Positions 49,001 through 58,687 of a stretch of 64,000 bases of DNA are shown here, in pieces. The stretch spans positions 8,118,811 to 8,182,810 of the forward strand of contig NW_024037062.1 of assembly GCF_015706575.1 (NCBI RefSeq), written 5' to 3'. Every line of letters begins with the position of its first letter. The first letter of the stretch is position 1. The DNA comes from Patiria miniata (lineage: Eukaryota; Echinodermata; Asteroidea; Valvatida; Asterinidae). A program made the position numbers and the translations under genes. The notes beneath the pieces were generated by a model, which was not told the origin of the DNA, ran no database searches, and saw nothing but the letters and a program-made list of their open reading frames with translations.

Positions 49001-52000
49001 AATACTGTCCCAATTTCCCAAGTTTAGTTAGTCCACATTTTGTTTGCAATCTGTTACACATTATGTGAACGGGTACAAGCCAGCTAGACTGGTTCCCTGA
49101 CCTGACAATTCCCCGACATCCATAAATTGCCCCGTTTCATCTGAAGCGGGATCAGGGAACCAGACTCTAAGAACACGATTTTTGTTCTTGGTTTTTCCAG
49201 CATCGACGGACACAAAACTTAAAACAGGTCAGTGTAATAATATTTCCTATAATCTCATCCATCTCTGATAAACTGACCTATTACACGTTTTGGGCTTGTA
49301 GATGCTGGAAAAACCAAGACAACCAATCATGTTCTTGTAGTCTGGTTCCCTGACCCAACTTAAGATGAAACGGAACAATTTATAGACTTTGGGGAATTGT
49401 AAGGTCAGAGAAATGAGTCTAGCAGGCTTGTACCCCTTCGTAGGTGTGTTATCAATTGCAAAGAAAATGCGGAAGCACTGAATATGAATAATTAGGAACA
49501 GTTTTTGAAGAAAAAGTCTTTTGACCAGTGTTGGAAAAAATACATTTTTTTCTTGAAAATGTCAGCACACCAGAAACCACGATTTTACAGGGTGCTTTAC
49601 AACGTCATCCCCTAACCATCCAGTAAGATATTTCGTGATAATCTGATCATTTCGGTTTTTTTATGTTTGCAAATGTATCTTCCCTTTCAGGGGAGTTTAT
49701 CGCGTGGATGAGCATAATCGAATATTTTGTATATTCGGTTGTTATAAATTCAAATGAACAAAGAATACCCGCTCCTATACCTTCAACGCATAAAGTCTAT
49801 CAAGACGAGCAGAGTGAATACATTAATTTCTAAGGGAACAAGTTCGGTCGGTTGTATTTCGATGATGACGCGTCTCTTGATTTAAGTGCGTAGTTTTCCC
49901 TGCGGATTGTTGCGGTTGTCATGCCTTGCTCTGTGGGTCTTGACAATAGCGGCAAATACGTGAATGTATTCCCAACGAGAAATTCAGAATGTATGATTCA
50001 CGGCGCCAGATGTTGTCTATAATTATGCGGTGACCAGCGCTAAGCTCAGTCACAGAATTGATGCGAAAAGCATCTGCGATCGAGTGCAGTCCCCCATTCG
50101 GAACTCACTGTAATAATACGACCATGGAGCTATAAAAGATACGACACACCGTCCAGCGATCGAAGATGACTCATGTGAATATTAATACGGGTTATCCCTG
50201 GACACGTGGTATTATTATCAGACGTGTCTCGTCATCTGATATGCCCATGCTGTATACACCAAGTTGTATGGCCATTTGGTCTTCTCAATATGGCCGCCGT
50301 TTAAGGACAGCAGTGCACAGTATGGAACATATTTAGATGGGAGGACATATTTCGGCTGATTGCATTTAACACTGCTATTAATAAAAGACAATAAAAAGGT
50401 GAACCACGACGTTTAAAACGTGCATCAAATCGTTCAAAAACAGAACCAAGACGAAAACTTAACATTTTTAAAACTTCGCCGCGTCCTTTTCTCAACATGG
50501 CTTCAAATTACTTCGACATGTTGTGCTCGCTATGCGCTATCCAGACAGCACAGAGATGGGTGTTGTTGCAGACTATAAATAGGCCCCAAATTACCTTCGC
50601 CAACCAAATCACCATATCTTCGGTTTTCTCTCTTAAATCATAGGGATTTTTAATAACTGCACTAATAGCCTGGGTTTGCAGCAAGTATAAGGATCCATGT
50701 TCTGAACCGGACTTTTAATTCGTGTTTCTGAGAACTATCGATTAAAAACGGACACGAAAACAATTATCTATTTTGCAATGGAGTTGAGTGATATTTTTTT
50801 TTTCAAAAATGGCTACGGGCTTCGGGACTGCTTTTAGGGGTGATCATCTTTGGAGATAAAAATCATCCAAAAGTCATCGGTTAACCCTTAAATTGAACAG
50901 AAAGTGAATTCAGCCCTGTTCCTTGCTCTATGATTCAGCTTAACCCTCCCTCTCTCAGTGGCCAAAAAACGAGGGAGTTACTCTATTCGTCAAAATCTAT
51001 CAGGTGACAGGTTTTAATTACATGCAGGTATGTAAACTGTCCTCTTACAATTGACGGACCGTGGTATGTTAAAGGGAATGTACAACATTTGCTTTTGCTG
51101 CAAGTTTCAGAAATAAGTGGATTTGGAGGATTAGTATGTTATAGTAAATATTGTTAAAATGACTTGTTTCACGTTTTGGGCTTGTAGATGCTGGAAAACC
51201 AAGAAAACCAATCAGGTTCTTGTTGTCTGGTTCCCTAACCCTACTTCAGATGAAACGGAGCAATTTATAGACTTTGGGGAATTGTAAGGTCAGAGAATCA
51301 GTCTAGCGGGCTTGTACTCCTTCACAGGTGTGTAATTAATTGCAAAGAAAATGCGGAAAAACCAGGCCTAATTATGAAAAATTAGGAGAATTTGTTTAAG
51401 CCAGTTTTCTCCAACGCTGCACTGGTCGGCCGACCAGCGTTGGAAAATTACCATTTTTCTTGAAAATGTCAGCACTGAGCACACCAGGAGCCAGGATTTT
51501 ACAGGATGCTTTAGACTTGTCATTCCCTAACAACCCAGTAAGGTATTTCGTGATAATTTGATCGTTTCGTTTTGTGATGTTTGTGATGTTAACTGAGGCT
51601 ACCGTGTTTTGACTGACAGGTTAGCGTTGGTGAGTGCCTGTCAATGATGCATTTAGTTCAGTAACACAATCATTGAGCAAGGAATAGACTCTGCAACAAT
51701 AAAAGGCACAAAAAGGTTCAATCATGCATTCCAGCCAAACAAAGGTATCGCCCTTTAAAATGGCTGCTACACAAGCTTTAGTAGTTAATTAATGGTCACC
51801 CTATCAATCAAACCCCTTCATCGCCAGGCTTTGATAGTATACAGTTTAATCCATATAGGGGTTCTGGTAGTTGGTGACCAGCCCGTCCTTCTACGGATGG
51901 AGGAAGTGGATAGATATTTTGACGGTTTTTGACAGTTATATCAGTAGGAGGTTTACCCTCCTACTGCTATAACTGTCAAAAACCGTATGTCTTGAACATC

Positions 52001-55000
52001 CGCATGCATGGAGGATTTCGAGTATTTGTCCCGATTTTTCTTTTACGTTGAGGTCAATTTTAGTATTGGTGTCTAATGTAATTTATGCACTTGTCTGCAC
52101 CCCTAGACATTATTTGGTTTATCCTGTGTGGTCAAATTAGCATATCCTTCTTTCCACGCGGATGTAGAGCCTTTCCTTGGGGCATTGAGATAAGCTGTGA
52201 TATCCTCCCAAACAAATCAACGAAAACTGTGGAGGAAAACGCGCATCTCATACCACGGAGCTATGCTCATAATGAAACTGCGAACCTGACAAGAATTTCC
52301 GTTTGTAATAACAACAACAATAGCATATACAGTACAGCAATGCCAATACACTGTGTATTGAACCAGCATGTAATGTATATATGTTTACCGCAACTATGTC
52401 CGTCTGACGAGTTGACTTAAAAATAGTTCTTGTGGCAATGTCATTCCAATAACATTATTATTCAAAACCAAAGTTGCTTTGTTTTAGTAGTTAATGGCTG
52501 CATGACTACTATGACTCCATAAGTGGCTTCGCAAACGTTTTAGACAATCGCAAACAAGTCTGGGATCATCTGGGATTTCTGGATTGTAAAATATTTCCTG
52601 TTTCGCAATTGTTCTTTTTGATTGCGTAAAATACGTGAATCAATCAACATCGGTACGGGAAAGTGATATGCCATAGGTGCAAGTGTAACACTTCAAGTCC
52701 ATGTTTTGTGAAATCAAAATTCAAAGGTATCAATTATTTTATTTACTAAGTAGACCCCTGTACTTGTCCACAGGGTGAGACAGAATGAAGGGCACCCGAT
52801 ATCAAAAATATATTATAAAATACTTTCTTTTAAAGGGAATATACATCATTTGCTTTTGCTGTAATTTTCAGAAATGGATGGAATTGGGGGGTTGGAAATA
52901 TATAGCAAATATAGTTACACTGACTTTTTTGAGGTTTTGGGTTCGAAAATGCTATAAAAACCAAGAAAAACAATCATTTTCCTGTAGTCTGGTTCCCTGA
53001 CTCCATATAAGAAGAAACAGAGCAGTTTACATACATTGGGGAATTGTAAGGTCAGGGAACCAGTTTAGCTGGCTTGTACCCGTTCATAGGTGTGTAATCG
53101 ATTGCAAACAAGGGCGATGGTCAATTGGGGCCAGTATTTGAAAAAAGCCAATTTTCCAACGCTGGTCGGCCGACCAGCGTTGGAAATTGATACAAAAATA
53201 CCACTTTTCTTAAAAATGACAGTATACCAGGTGCCATGATTTTACAGGATGCTTTACACTGTCATTCACTAACAGTCCAGCAAGGTATTTCAAAATGATT
53301 TGGTAGTTTTATTTTTTGATGTTGGCAAATGTTGTATTTTTCCGTTAAGACAGGTGGTTGAAAATTTTGAATGGAATCAGAAAATTGTTTTTGAATAAAC
53401 AATACGATAATAAAGAAAAAAAATCTGTCATTTTTGCCTGATTGAGTGATCCGTGGACAAACTTGATTTTTCATGAATTTTTTTTGGGGAAAAACTCTGT
53501 ATCTCCCGAACCACAAAAGCAAAAATTAATGAAACAAACATTAAGTGATTGCTAAAACCTTGTAGTTTGTGTTTCTTTCTTTGCTTTATACAGGGCGAGT
53601 TTTAAAAAAAATGCCCCTTCCGATTAGTTCTCGCCTCCCACAATGACGGTAAAGTAAGTTTTCAGCCAACAATCGGTCTGGGTAGTGACCACGTTCAGTA
53701 AAATTTTCACTGATATTCATCCATGCATTAATAGGATACAGGCCTTTCTTGTGACTACCCCAAAACACTGCCAACACAGTGTTCAGGATATACTGTAGGC
53801 CTCTTGCTACATGTATCAACACAATAGCAACAAAAAATTTACTCAACGTGGTCAAAACCCAGACGGATTGTTGGCTGAAAAAATAACCCCGGTCAATGTC
53901 GCAAACGCCAGTTTTGAGTTAAGCCTAACAATCCCCAACCAGCCACACTCCAACACCGGTTGGCCGGGGTTTGTTAGAATCTGTTAGGATGAGTACTGCA
54001 CTAGTAAACTGACTGCTTCACGTGCCACGTGGGATTAGGCATACCACAAATAAACAGTGTCCAACTGTTTATGTGCACAGTTTACCATATTGAGTTGGGA
54101 TTTTGCAAGGATGAGGAAGTTAAGGTGTTAGGGTTGAACTAAAAAAATACATAAAACATTTTGATCACGAAACATGATTAAGTTCATAGCCCTCCTTTTC
54201 CCCCCAAATCAGTCATTTGACTGATAGTTGGAAATCACCTACATTTCTTGATTTCTTCTAAAATGACAGCAAGCCAGATGGAATAATTTCATGGTTTTTT
54301 TTAGCACCAGTACGATCTTTAATCCAAGTAAGCTTTTTTGATAACAATTTGGTAGGTTATTTTGGGAATGCAAAAGACCCGGCCTTTATATTGTGTGCTC
54401 CAGTGGATTCTCGCTTGTGTAAACTTTACCTTACAATCTTTTTAACACTAGAAAATGTGGTTCGCGCACGAATTCACATTGGCCCAACCTTACACAAACA
54501 AATGAATGAATTGAATGTGCTTACACAAGTACATGTAAATGAATGAATTGAATGTGCTTACACAAGTACATGTAAATGAATGAATTGAATGTGCCCACAC
54601 AGACATGACAGACTCAGTTGCAAACTGGAAAACCCCAAACCTGGAAATGTTGATATTTCATAAAGCTATGCCGTGCCGTAGGGCATAATACAGTGTGCAA
54701 ATTGATGAGAAACAACTTAATGCAATAATGAACATTGATTTGATGATGCAACCAGGCACGTAGCTATACAGGCTGAGTAAAAAAAAAAGAAACCCAAGTG
54801 GTGCCTCCTATTTTTTTTAAAGAAGTTCTGCATGTAGCGCTTTCCAGATCTAGGATATGAAAGCCCAATTAATAAGCTTTCTTTTAGTGCAAGAATTTTT
54901 CAAATCGCTCATGTACTTTTCCACTTTTTTGAAAACAAACGCGCCTGTGCACGGAAACTGGCAGCCAGCTGATTACAGCTAGGTGCAAGTTTGACCACAG

Positions 55001-57635
55001 CGCAAGAAATTCCTGTTGACTGATCTCTAGTCAAATTAAACTGGAGTATTTTCAAAGTGTAGGGCGTCCAACGGGTATTAAAGGCTAGATACAACATTTG
55101 CACTATGAAACGTCACAAAAATGATCATATTTTCACGAAATACCTTACTAGATTGTTTGGGAATGACAAGTCTAAAGCAGCCTGTAAAATCGTGGCTCCT
55201 GGTGCGCCCACATTTTAAAAGAAAATGGTATTTTTCCAACGCTGGTCGGCCGACCAGCGTTGGAGAAAACTGTTTATTTTCTTCAAAAACTGCTCCTAAC
55301 TTTAGTTATTCCGCAATTTCTTTGCAATTGATTGCACACATGTGAAGGGGTACAAGCCTGCTATAGACTGATTCTCTGACCTTACAATTCCCCCAAAGTC
55401 TATAAATTGCTCCGTTTCATCTTAAGTGGGTCAGGGAACCAGACTATAAGAACATGATTGGTTTTCTTGGTTTTCCAGCATCTACAAGCCCAATCGTGAA
55501 ATAAGTCATTTTAACAATATTTGCTTTGTTACTGAATACTGATCCTCCAAATTCATTTATTTCTGAAAATTGCAGCAAAAGCAAGATGTTGTACACTCCC
55601 TTTAAATACCACCATTCGTACTTGACCTACTTACAATCCGTATACTTAAATAACACTTCTGGCGACTTGTGCCTCATTTTGATGGGTTGGGTCACAATTA
55701 TAGGCTAATTAGCCTGTAATTAACGAATCGGAACTATATGGCCCTATCAGTTTTTGTCACTTGTGTGTCGTGGATTAATGACCAGCTGTAGCTGTGCCCG
55801 TGCCAAGTTTCATGACTTCATACCAATTTGCATATCAGGTCTCCATATTTGGCAAAAGGGAGGGGACTAGTATGTTATCAATGAAGGACGACCCTGCTTG
55901 ACCCCGCCCCGCCCCGCCCCGCCCACAATGACTGAGCCAATGAGATTGGGGAAGGGAACTTGCCACATGTTTATTTATTTCAGGTGCCAGTCTATTTTCT
56001 TGTTTTGCAATTGCATGTTTTCAATACCTTAAGTTTTGGGACTCTCATCATACACAGTATTAATAAGAGTCCCAAACTTTCTGACTGATCATTATTAATG
56101 CACAATATGCCTCTATAACGAGACACGTTTAGCATATTGTGACCCGCCAGCAGATTAGATCTGAAGACCTTGTTCGTAATCTCCAAACCACGCATACAAA
56201 TTATAACATCGTTACTGCGTAAAGCACAACGGGCATGAAGGAAGTGACTGTATAACCGATCAATTCGTGTGAATTGGACACAATTCATTTAACTCGGATA
56301 ATTCCATTTGTGGGAATATCGAGAGCCGAGTGCGAGCGTGACCCGTGACGGCGATATTTTTAACTTGAATAAGAGGAATGTAAAACCATAAAACCATGGC
56401 AAAGGCAATCAAAAGTTAGTGCCATAAAAGGACATCCCTGTCACTATTGTCAGACTCTGATAATACAAACACACCTTTTTTCACCGTGTACGTGTACAAC
56501 CTCGGCTGGCCAGTCAATTGTCATTGCAAATTATGATGATAGGGAAACAATTTTGGGATTAAAGAAGACTTTAAAAGCGTCTTCTCCGTCAATTCAAGTA
56601 TTTCGATACAAAAGGATTGCGTGTGTTCTTATTCAAGGGCGGATCCAGAACACAATTTTTTGGGGGGGGCCAAAAAAAAATTTGGTCCCCCAAAAAAGTG
56701 AGTCCAAAAATTACGGCGTGGGGTTCGGGGCCCGCTTAAGGGCCCGGAAAATTTTTTGGATTCTAGATGCTCTGTGGTGCGATCTGAGGCAATTTCTGAC
56801 CACCTTAACCAATGTTTTTTGAGGAAAAGATAGTGGTGTACTCATTGCCTGCCTTTATTGCGATGTCACATACAAAAAAAAAATTGGTTTCGTTTTTTTG
56901 GGGGGGGGGCATGGCCCCCTTTGCCCCCCCCCCCCCTGGATCCGCCCTTGTTCTTATTCCTCCATGGTCTGGGCAACACAATCCTTTCATTCAAGTATCT
57001 GAGCACTGAGCAAAATCGCAGAACAGGAACCTTTAGGATTGAGCAACTGGGGTTTTTTTTAGAATTCAGGCTTACCTATGTTTGTGGAACGTAATGTTGA
57101 CAACATTTGCGGCCATTAGTAACATCATGCCGATCTCGCAGGCCAGAAAAGCCCATTCCATGCGGGGCACCAAGTCGAACACGACATCGGGGAGGGGCGG
57201 GTTGCTCGCTAAATCCGGCGTGCGGTCGTGCGTGTAAGTCATGGTGAAGGCCGACATGAACGAGACCAGCATGCAGTAGACGATGGCCAAGACTGTTTTG
57301 AAGGGCTCGGGTTGGAACACGGGCGGCGGGGACGGGGGGTGATTGGCCTGGGCCTCGGCGATCTCGATGGCGATTTTCTCGATGGCCGAGTGAGGCAGGG
57401 CCCCGTTCCCCTGAGCAAGACTCGGGTGGACTCCATTGGGCAAGGCTCCGTTCAACAGAAACCCGTTGCCGTGGTTTTTGTGATGATCGTGGGAGTCGTT
57501 GAGATCAATCACGGTCGTCCCACCGTTACCTATCATCTCCGGAGTGCGTGTCCCGCCGTCGCTTGTGGATTTCGTCGTGCCGTTTCTGCTCGCCCAGTAA
57601 GTCGGGTTGTGACTGTGACAGCATGTCTTTTCCAT
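24725..57635 (-). CDS. SAMD8: SMSr-type ceramide phosphoethanolamine synthase (4 coding exons)
   Basis: Multi-pass ER membrane enzyme of the sphingomyelin synthase family; SMSr transfers phosphoethanolamine to ceramide. Coding exons: 57635-57076, 26243-26126, 25712-25556, 25071-24725; GT-AG junctions, phases agree, 1,182 nt, 393 aa. PPLPD (residues 146-150) is motif D1, [12 protein letters not shown] motif D2, [10 protein letters not shown] motif D3 and HEHYTVDV motif D4. Catalytic His265, His308 and Asp312 are present with the exact family spacing (43 and 4). About six membrane segments start near 115, 161, 190, 264, 286 and 309. [24 protein letters not shown] and [10 protein letters not shown] match SMSr rather than SMS1 or SMS2. 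Residues 1-110 are Asn/Gly/His-rich and contain no SAM domain. The start is the first ATG after an in-frame TGA about 15 bp upstream, with no splice acceptor between. An upstream coding exon cannot be fully excluded. Confidence 0.95.
25556..25712 (-). CDS. SAMD8: SMSr exon 3 (motif D3)
   Basis: Residues 227-278 plus one base: [52 protein letters not shown]. The His in SGHT is catalytic. The donor was placed at gtaagc rather than the overlapping gtgtaa because it yields TEYTPSR, as in SMSr. Confidence 0.93.
26126..26243 (-). CDS. SAMD8: SMSr exon 2
   Basis: Residues 187-226: [20 protein letters not shown] then [19 protein letters not shown]. It carries TM3 and motif D2. Acceptor cttcag completes an Arg codon; donor gtagga follows a full codon. 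Confidence 0.94.
26535..26700 (-). mobile_element. tRNA-derived SINE in SMSr intron 1
   Basis: The minus strand reads GTGTGGTCTTGCGGTAGAGC, then GATGGGTTCGAGCCCCGCC (B-box), then GTGTTGTGCCCTTGAGTAAG and ACCCAGGTGTTAAATGGGTA. This tail is typical of SINEs I know from sea urchins and their relatives. Confidence 0.8.
26701..28384. other. SMSr intron 1, unassigned
   Basis: No coding content or recognisable repeat apart from AT-rich sequence. Confidence 0.5.
28385..28662. mobile_element. Small MITE with about 45-bp inverted ends
   Basis: GTCTGTCCCGAAAAATTGAC at the left and, reversed, GTCTGTCCCCGAAAATTGAC at the right, with CCCCCT and TTTCCCAT also inverted inside. A (GGTC)n run abuts the left end. 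The target duplication is unclear. Confidence 0.6.
28663..29963. other. SMSr intron 1, unassigned
   Basis: Begins with TATAGCGCAGCGTGATT, a motif also found inside both intron-1 TU-like elements of IVD. A short (TGTACA)n run is at 29,735-29,765. No gene seen. Confidence 0.5.
29964..30300 (+). repeat. Dispersed repeat with ACAGGGTGAGT terminus
   Basis: Starts ACAGGGTGAGTAAAAAAA. From 30,035 it aligns with 38,575-38,830 (CCAAAAATAATAATG, AAATTGCTCAAT, AATGACCCTAAAA). The terminus resembles those at 54,778 and, reversed, 42,623, so it is probably a DNA transposon end. Confidence 0.65.
30617..30960 (+). mobile_element. Partial copy of the TTAAAGGGGCATTACG MITE
   Basis: TTAAAGGGGGATTATGATCT, then GACACGACGGAGTACG and TTCTTACACGTCCGCAGAAG, align with 46,883-47,170. 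The second terminus is not recognisable. Confidence 0.7.
31481..32053 (+). mobile_element. TTAA foldback MITE, copy a
   Basis: Flanked by TTAA at 31,481-31,484 and 32,050-32,053. Shares the family landmarks TCTGGTTCCCTGAC-type inverted blocks and the central palindrome (31,825-31,852). The right end has about 20 bp of foreign sequence before TTCCCTTTAA. Confidence 0.8.
34292..36403. mobile_element. TU-like foldback element nested inside the 5.6-kb transposon
   Basis: Flanked by the 8-bp duplication ATTACAAA (34,284-34,291 and 36,404-36,411). Arms are arrays of a 16-bp unit ATAGTCCGAAGGTTCG at 34,300-34,555 and 36,030-36,395, turning to the opposite orientation near 36,230. The interior holds inverted and direct CAGCACCCCC blocks near 34,600-34,650 and 35,997 and no recognisable gene. 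Confidence 0.85.
36938..37159 (+). pseudogene. Fragment of a transposon-associated zinc-binding-like protein
   Basis: Reads [20 protein letters not shown] and on to [19 protein letters not shown], then stops. The CxxC, later Cys residues and the C-terminal WHHS resemble the head of a protein common in cnidarian, fish and lancelet repeat-associated predictions (CIIC..., then WHKSC). I do not know its function. It ends just where the conserved WHxSC should continue, so it is truncated or spliced. The upstream open frame begins at 36,797. It lies inside the 5.6-kb transposon. Confidence 0.45.
38575..39080 (+). repeat. Dispersed repeat, second copy
   Basis: 38,575-38,830 aligns with 30,035-30,295. 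38,975-39,075 (GAAGCTGTTGAGCTGAATGA and CACAGGCATTCA) recurs reversed at 42,290-42,420. It is the internal part of the ACAGGGTGAGT-ended family. Confidence 0.65.
39081..41250. other. SMSr intron 1, AT-rich, no gene seen
   Basis: Open frames at 39,384-39,695 and 40,094-40,354 resemble nothing known to me and include homopolymer tracts. Poly-G at 40,280 and poly-C/A at 39,650. Confidence 0.45.
41265..41455 (+). repeat. Widely dispersed GATAACTCCAAAAGTTATG-type repeat
   Basis: CCTCCACCAAGGAGGTTATG, then (GTTT)n, then GGATAACTCCAAAAGTTATG and GATCCAGATCTGGGTGTGGA. I recall this block from many marine invertebrate genomes. The open frame across it is not a gene. Confidence 0.6.
42250..42623 (-). 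repeat. Dispersed repeat ending in ACAGATTGAGTCAAAAAG
   Basis: The reverse complement starts ACAGATTGAGTCAAAAAGAA and runs to CAAGACTGAAACATTATT, aligning with 38,975-39,075. Inverted relative to that copy. Confidence 0.6.
42624..44240. other. SMSr intron 1, unassigned
   Basis: No gene or clear repeat. GCGCGCGCG at 43,230 and a poly-C tract at 43,160. Confidence 0.45.
44245..45190. repeat. Inverted pair of 11-13-bp minisatellites (foldback)
   Basis: Left arm 44,265-44,635: AAATCACAAGCC and AATCACAAGTC units. Right arm 44,700-45,190: the complementary GATTGACTTGTGATGACTTG type. A spacer of about 60 bp separates them. The right arm has the same unit as the IVD intron-9 array. It resembles the TU-like plan, but no target duplication is visible. 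Confidence 0.8.
45791..46171 (+). mobile_element. TTAA foldback MITE, copy c (internally deleted)
   Basis: Complete ends (TTAAAGGGAATGTACATCAT and TGTTTATTCCCTTTAA) with most of the central inverted block missing; only CCATTGTTGGAAATG remains of the palindrome. Confidence 0.8.
46172..46882. other. SMSr intron 1, unassigned
   Basis: AT-rich, no repeat or gene recognised. Confidence 0.4.
46883..47410. mobile_element. 528-bp TTAA-flanked MITE, second family
   Basis: Termini TTAAAGGGGCATTACGACCT and, reversed, TTAAAGGGACATTACGGCCT at TTAA sites. Halves of it occur at 4,723, 20,535 and 30,617. No open frame of note. A piggyBac-type TTAA target is inferred. Confidence 0.8.
47830..48147 (+). mobile_element. 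TTAA foldback MITE, copy d (left half)
   Basis: TTAAAGGGAATACAGAACAT through CAGGGAACCAGACAAGAAGG to GGGGGCAGTATTACT, where similarity stops. 48,148-48,830 is unrelated sequence with a poly-C tract. Confidence 0.75.
48836..49272 (-). mobile_element. TTAA foldback MITE, copy e
   Basis: Family sequence in minus orientation, AACAACATTTGAAG to CTGGTTCCCTGACCTGACAA to AATAATATTTCCTATAATC. Ends are eroded. Abuts copy f in the opposite orientation. Confidence 0.7.
49273..49690 (+). mobile_element. TTAA foldback MITE, copy f (lacks left end)
   Basis: Begins within the family at CACGTTTTGGGCTTGTAGAT and ends GTATCTTCCCTTTCA, so TTAA has mutated to TTCA. Only half of the central palindrome is left (GACCAGTGTTGG). 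Confidence 0.7.
49691..50790. other. SMSr intron 1, unassigned
   Basis: No gene or repeat recognised. Confidence 0.4.
50800..51880 (-). repeat. Paralogue of the 11.8-kb dispersed repeat, carrying a MITE
   Basis: 50,990-51,060 and 51,600-51,880, read in reverse, match 12,030-12,110 and 11,760-12,025. The AGATTTTG TU target is uninterrupted here, but MITE copy g sits at its GTTAAC site. The first 90 bp match 60,750-60,840 in the + orientation. Confidence 0.75.
51069..51592 (+). mobile_element. TTAA foldback MITE, copy g
   Basis: Flanked by TTAA at 51,069 and 51,589. Left end AGGGAATGTACAACATTTGC; the right end is shortened to GATGTTTGTGATG. Palindrome at 51,411-51,443 with a 5-bp insertion. 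Confidence 0.8.
51925..51990. repeat. Perfect short hairpin
   Basis: ACGGTTTTTGACAGTTATA at 51,920-51,938 and its complement at 51,967-51,985, with further pairing GTAGGAGG / CCTCCTAC inside. Probably the folded tip of an eroded MITE. Confidence 0.6.
52830..53348 (+). mobile_element. TTAA foldback MITE, copy h (best preserved)
   Basis: TTAA at both ends (52,830 and 53,345). Contains the perfect 28-bp palindrome at 53,156-53,183 (half-site CCAACGCTGGTCGG). CAGGGAACCAG blocks and CTGGTTCCCTG blocks lie inverted inside. Confidence 0.85.
53349..55077. other. SMSr intron 1, with a 37-bp tandem triplication
   Basis: Mostly unassigned. 54,500-54,604 holds nearly three copies of a 37-bp unit (AATGAATGAATTGAATGTGC then TTACACAAGTACATGTA). 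An ACAGGCTGAGTAAAAAAA transposon-like end is at 54,778. Confidence 0.55.
55078..55605 (-). mobile_element. TTAA foldback MITE, copy i
   Basis: Minus-oriented copy with TTAA at 55,078 and 55,602 and the perfect palindrome at 55,236-55,263. Confidence 0.85.
55606..56625. other. SMSr intron 1, unassigned
   Basis: A (CCCCG)n run at 55,903-55,922. No gene seen. Confidence 0.45.
56634..56950. mobile_element. 317-bp hAT-type MITE
   Basis: Perfect 8-bp target duplication TTCTTATT (56,626-56,633 and 56,951-56,958). Inverted termini CAAGGGCGGATCCAG at both ends, followed by G-rich and C-rich tracts. The 8-bp duplication and CA..TG ends indicate the hAT superfamily. Confidence 0.9.
57076..57635 (-). 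CDS. SAMD8: SMSr exon 1 (first coding exon)
   Basis: Residues 1-186 plus two bases. A low-complexity hydrophilic head is followed by a short amphipathic stretch ([13 protein letters not shown]) and PPSPPP. TM1 is [19 protein letters not shown], then the THDRTP loop, PPLPD, and TM2 ([20 protein letters not shown]). Donor gtaagc. Confidence 0.94.
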
Positions 57636-58687
57636 GAGTTTATTCAATCAAATTAGTTGGCCCATATATGTTTCCTCATGTACGTTCCAAAATAGTTCTC
57701 CCTACGCTACAACCAACACACGTCCCAAGAACTAAATGCACTCGATATGTACAGTGTCTATACTACATGTACACGGATATATCTGTGCGCGCACTCACTT
57801 GCGTAGTAGTTCGGATAAACTCTTTTTTTTCCATGGCCTGCTCCACGTGTGGGCGGGGGTGTTTTTGAATCAATTCCCCGTAGGGACTCATTATGCGCTA
57901 TGCGTCCCCACGCATGATAATGAACACTGACATATCATTACCCCCCTGACCAGTAATGCGGATCGGTCTTTCGTCATGACGGTGTTTTAATGTATAGGCC
58001 TATTACTTCGTTTCCTGGTAGAGAAAATGTGTCCTTTCCCTATGCTTTCATATAACATGATTCCGATTTTCAATTTACAGTGTTTTTTTTAACTAAAGAT
58101 GTGTGAAGTTCATAAATTACATGTGTCTCGATAAGATATTCGGAAAATGTTCTTTATTTCTTTTACCGTGGTTCTTCCGAAAATATGATTTACACCGGAA
58201 TTTTAAGAATAAATTGACCAATTTATCTTTGAATACGTGCACCATAGAGCAGCACGTGCCACAGCCTAGCATGAATATCATGTTTCAGAATCTCGTGCCA
58301 AACACTTATAACCATCTAGTGCTATTCAAAATTCTTTTCAAGTAGGATTTTTTTTTTTTTTTGAAAAACAGGGTAAAAACGGCCAAAATTAGGCAGGATT
58401 ACAAAAGCCTGCTAAATTCTGACTTATGTCTGTTGCATCTAGCCCATATAAAGTTGGTATGTCATTTCCTGAGTCCAATGGTGCTATTTTTCAAAAGAAA
58501 TAGCGGCCATCTTGAAAAATAGCCCGGTCGGGCGGCAATTTGGAGGGGAAAAAAGGGCCTCCCGCTTCCTTTTTTTTCAAAAAGGCAGGACACGAAACAT
58601 GTTTGTTTTATTTTATTTGGCCTAATGATTTGGTCTGGTCTATCCATGATTGGAGTCAAATGTTGGGGGCAAATCGAGGCTCTAAAG
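57636..58687. other. SMSr upstream flank
   Basis: Upstream of the SMSr start codon: 5' UTR, upstream intron or promoter, not distinguishable by eye. No SAM-domain exon was found here. A CCACGTG box is at 57,842-57,848. Confidence 0.4.

Noticed and set aside
53586-53855. 89-residue minus-strand open frame ending FFKTRPV
   Set aside because: Hydrophobic start but no recognisable domain, no splice support and no neighbouring exons.
57228-57656. 142-residue + strand open frame
   Set aside because: Antisense shadow of SMSr exon 1.
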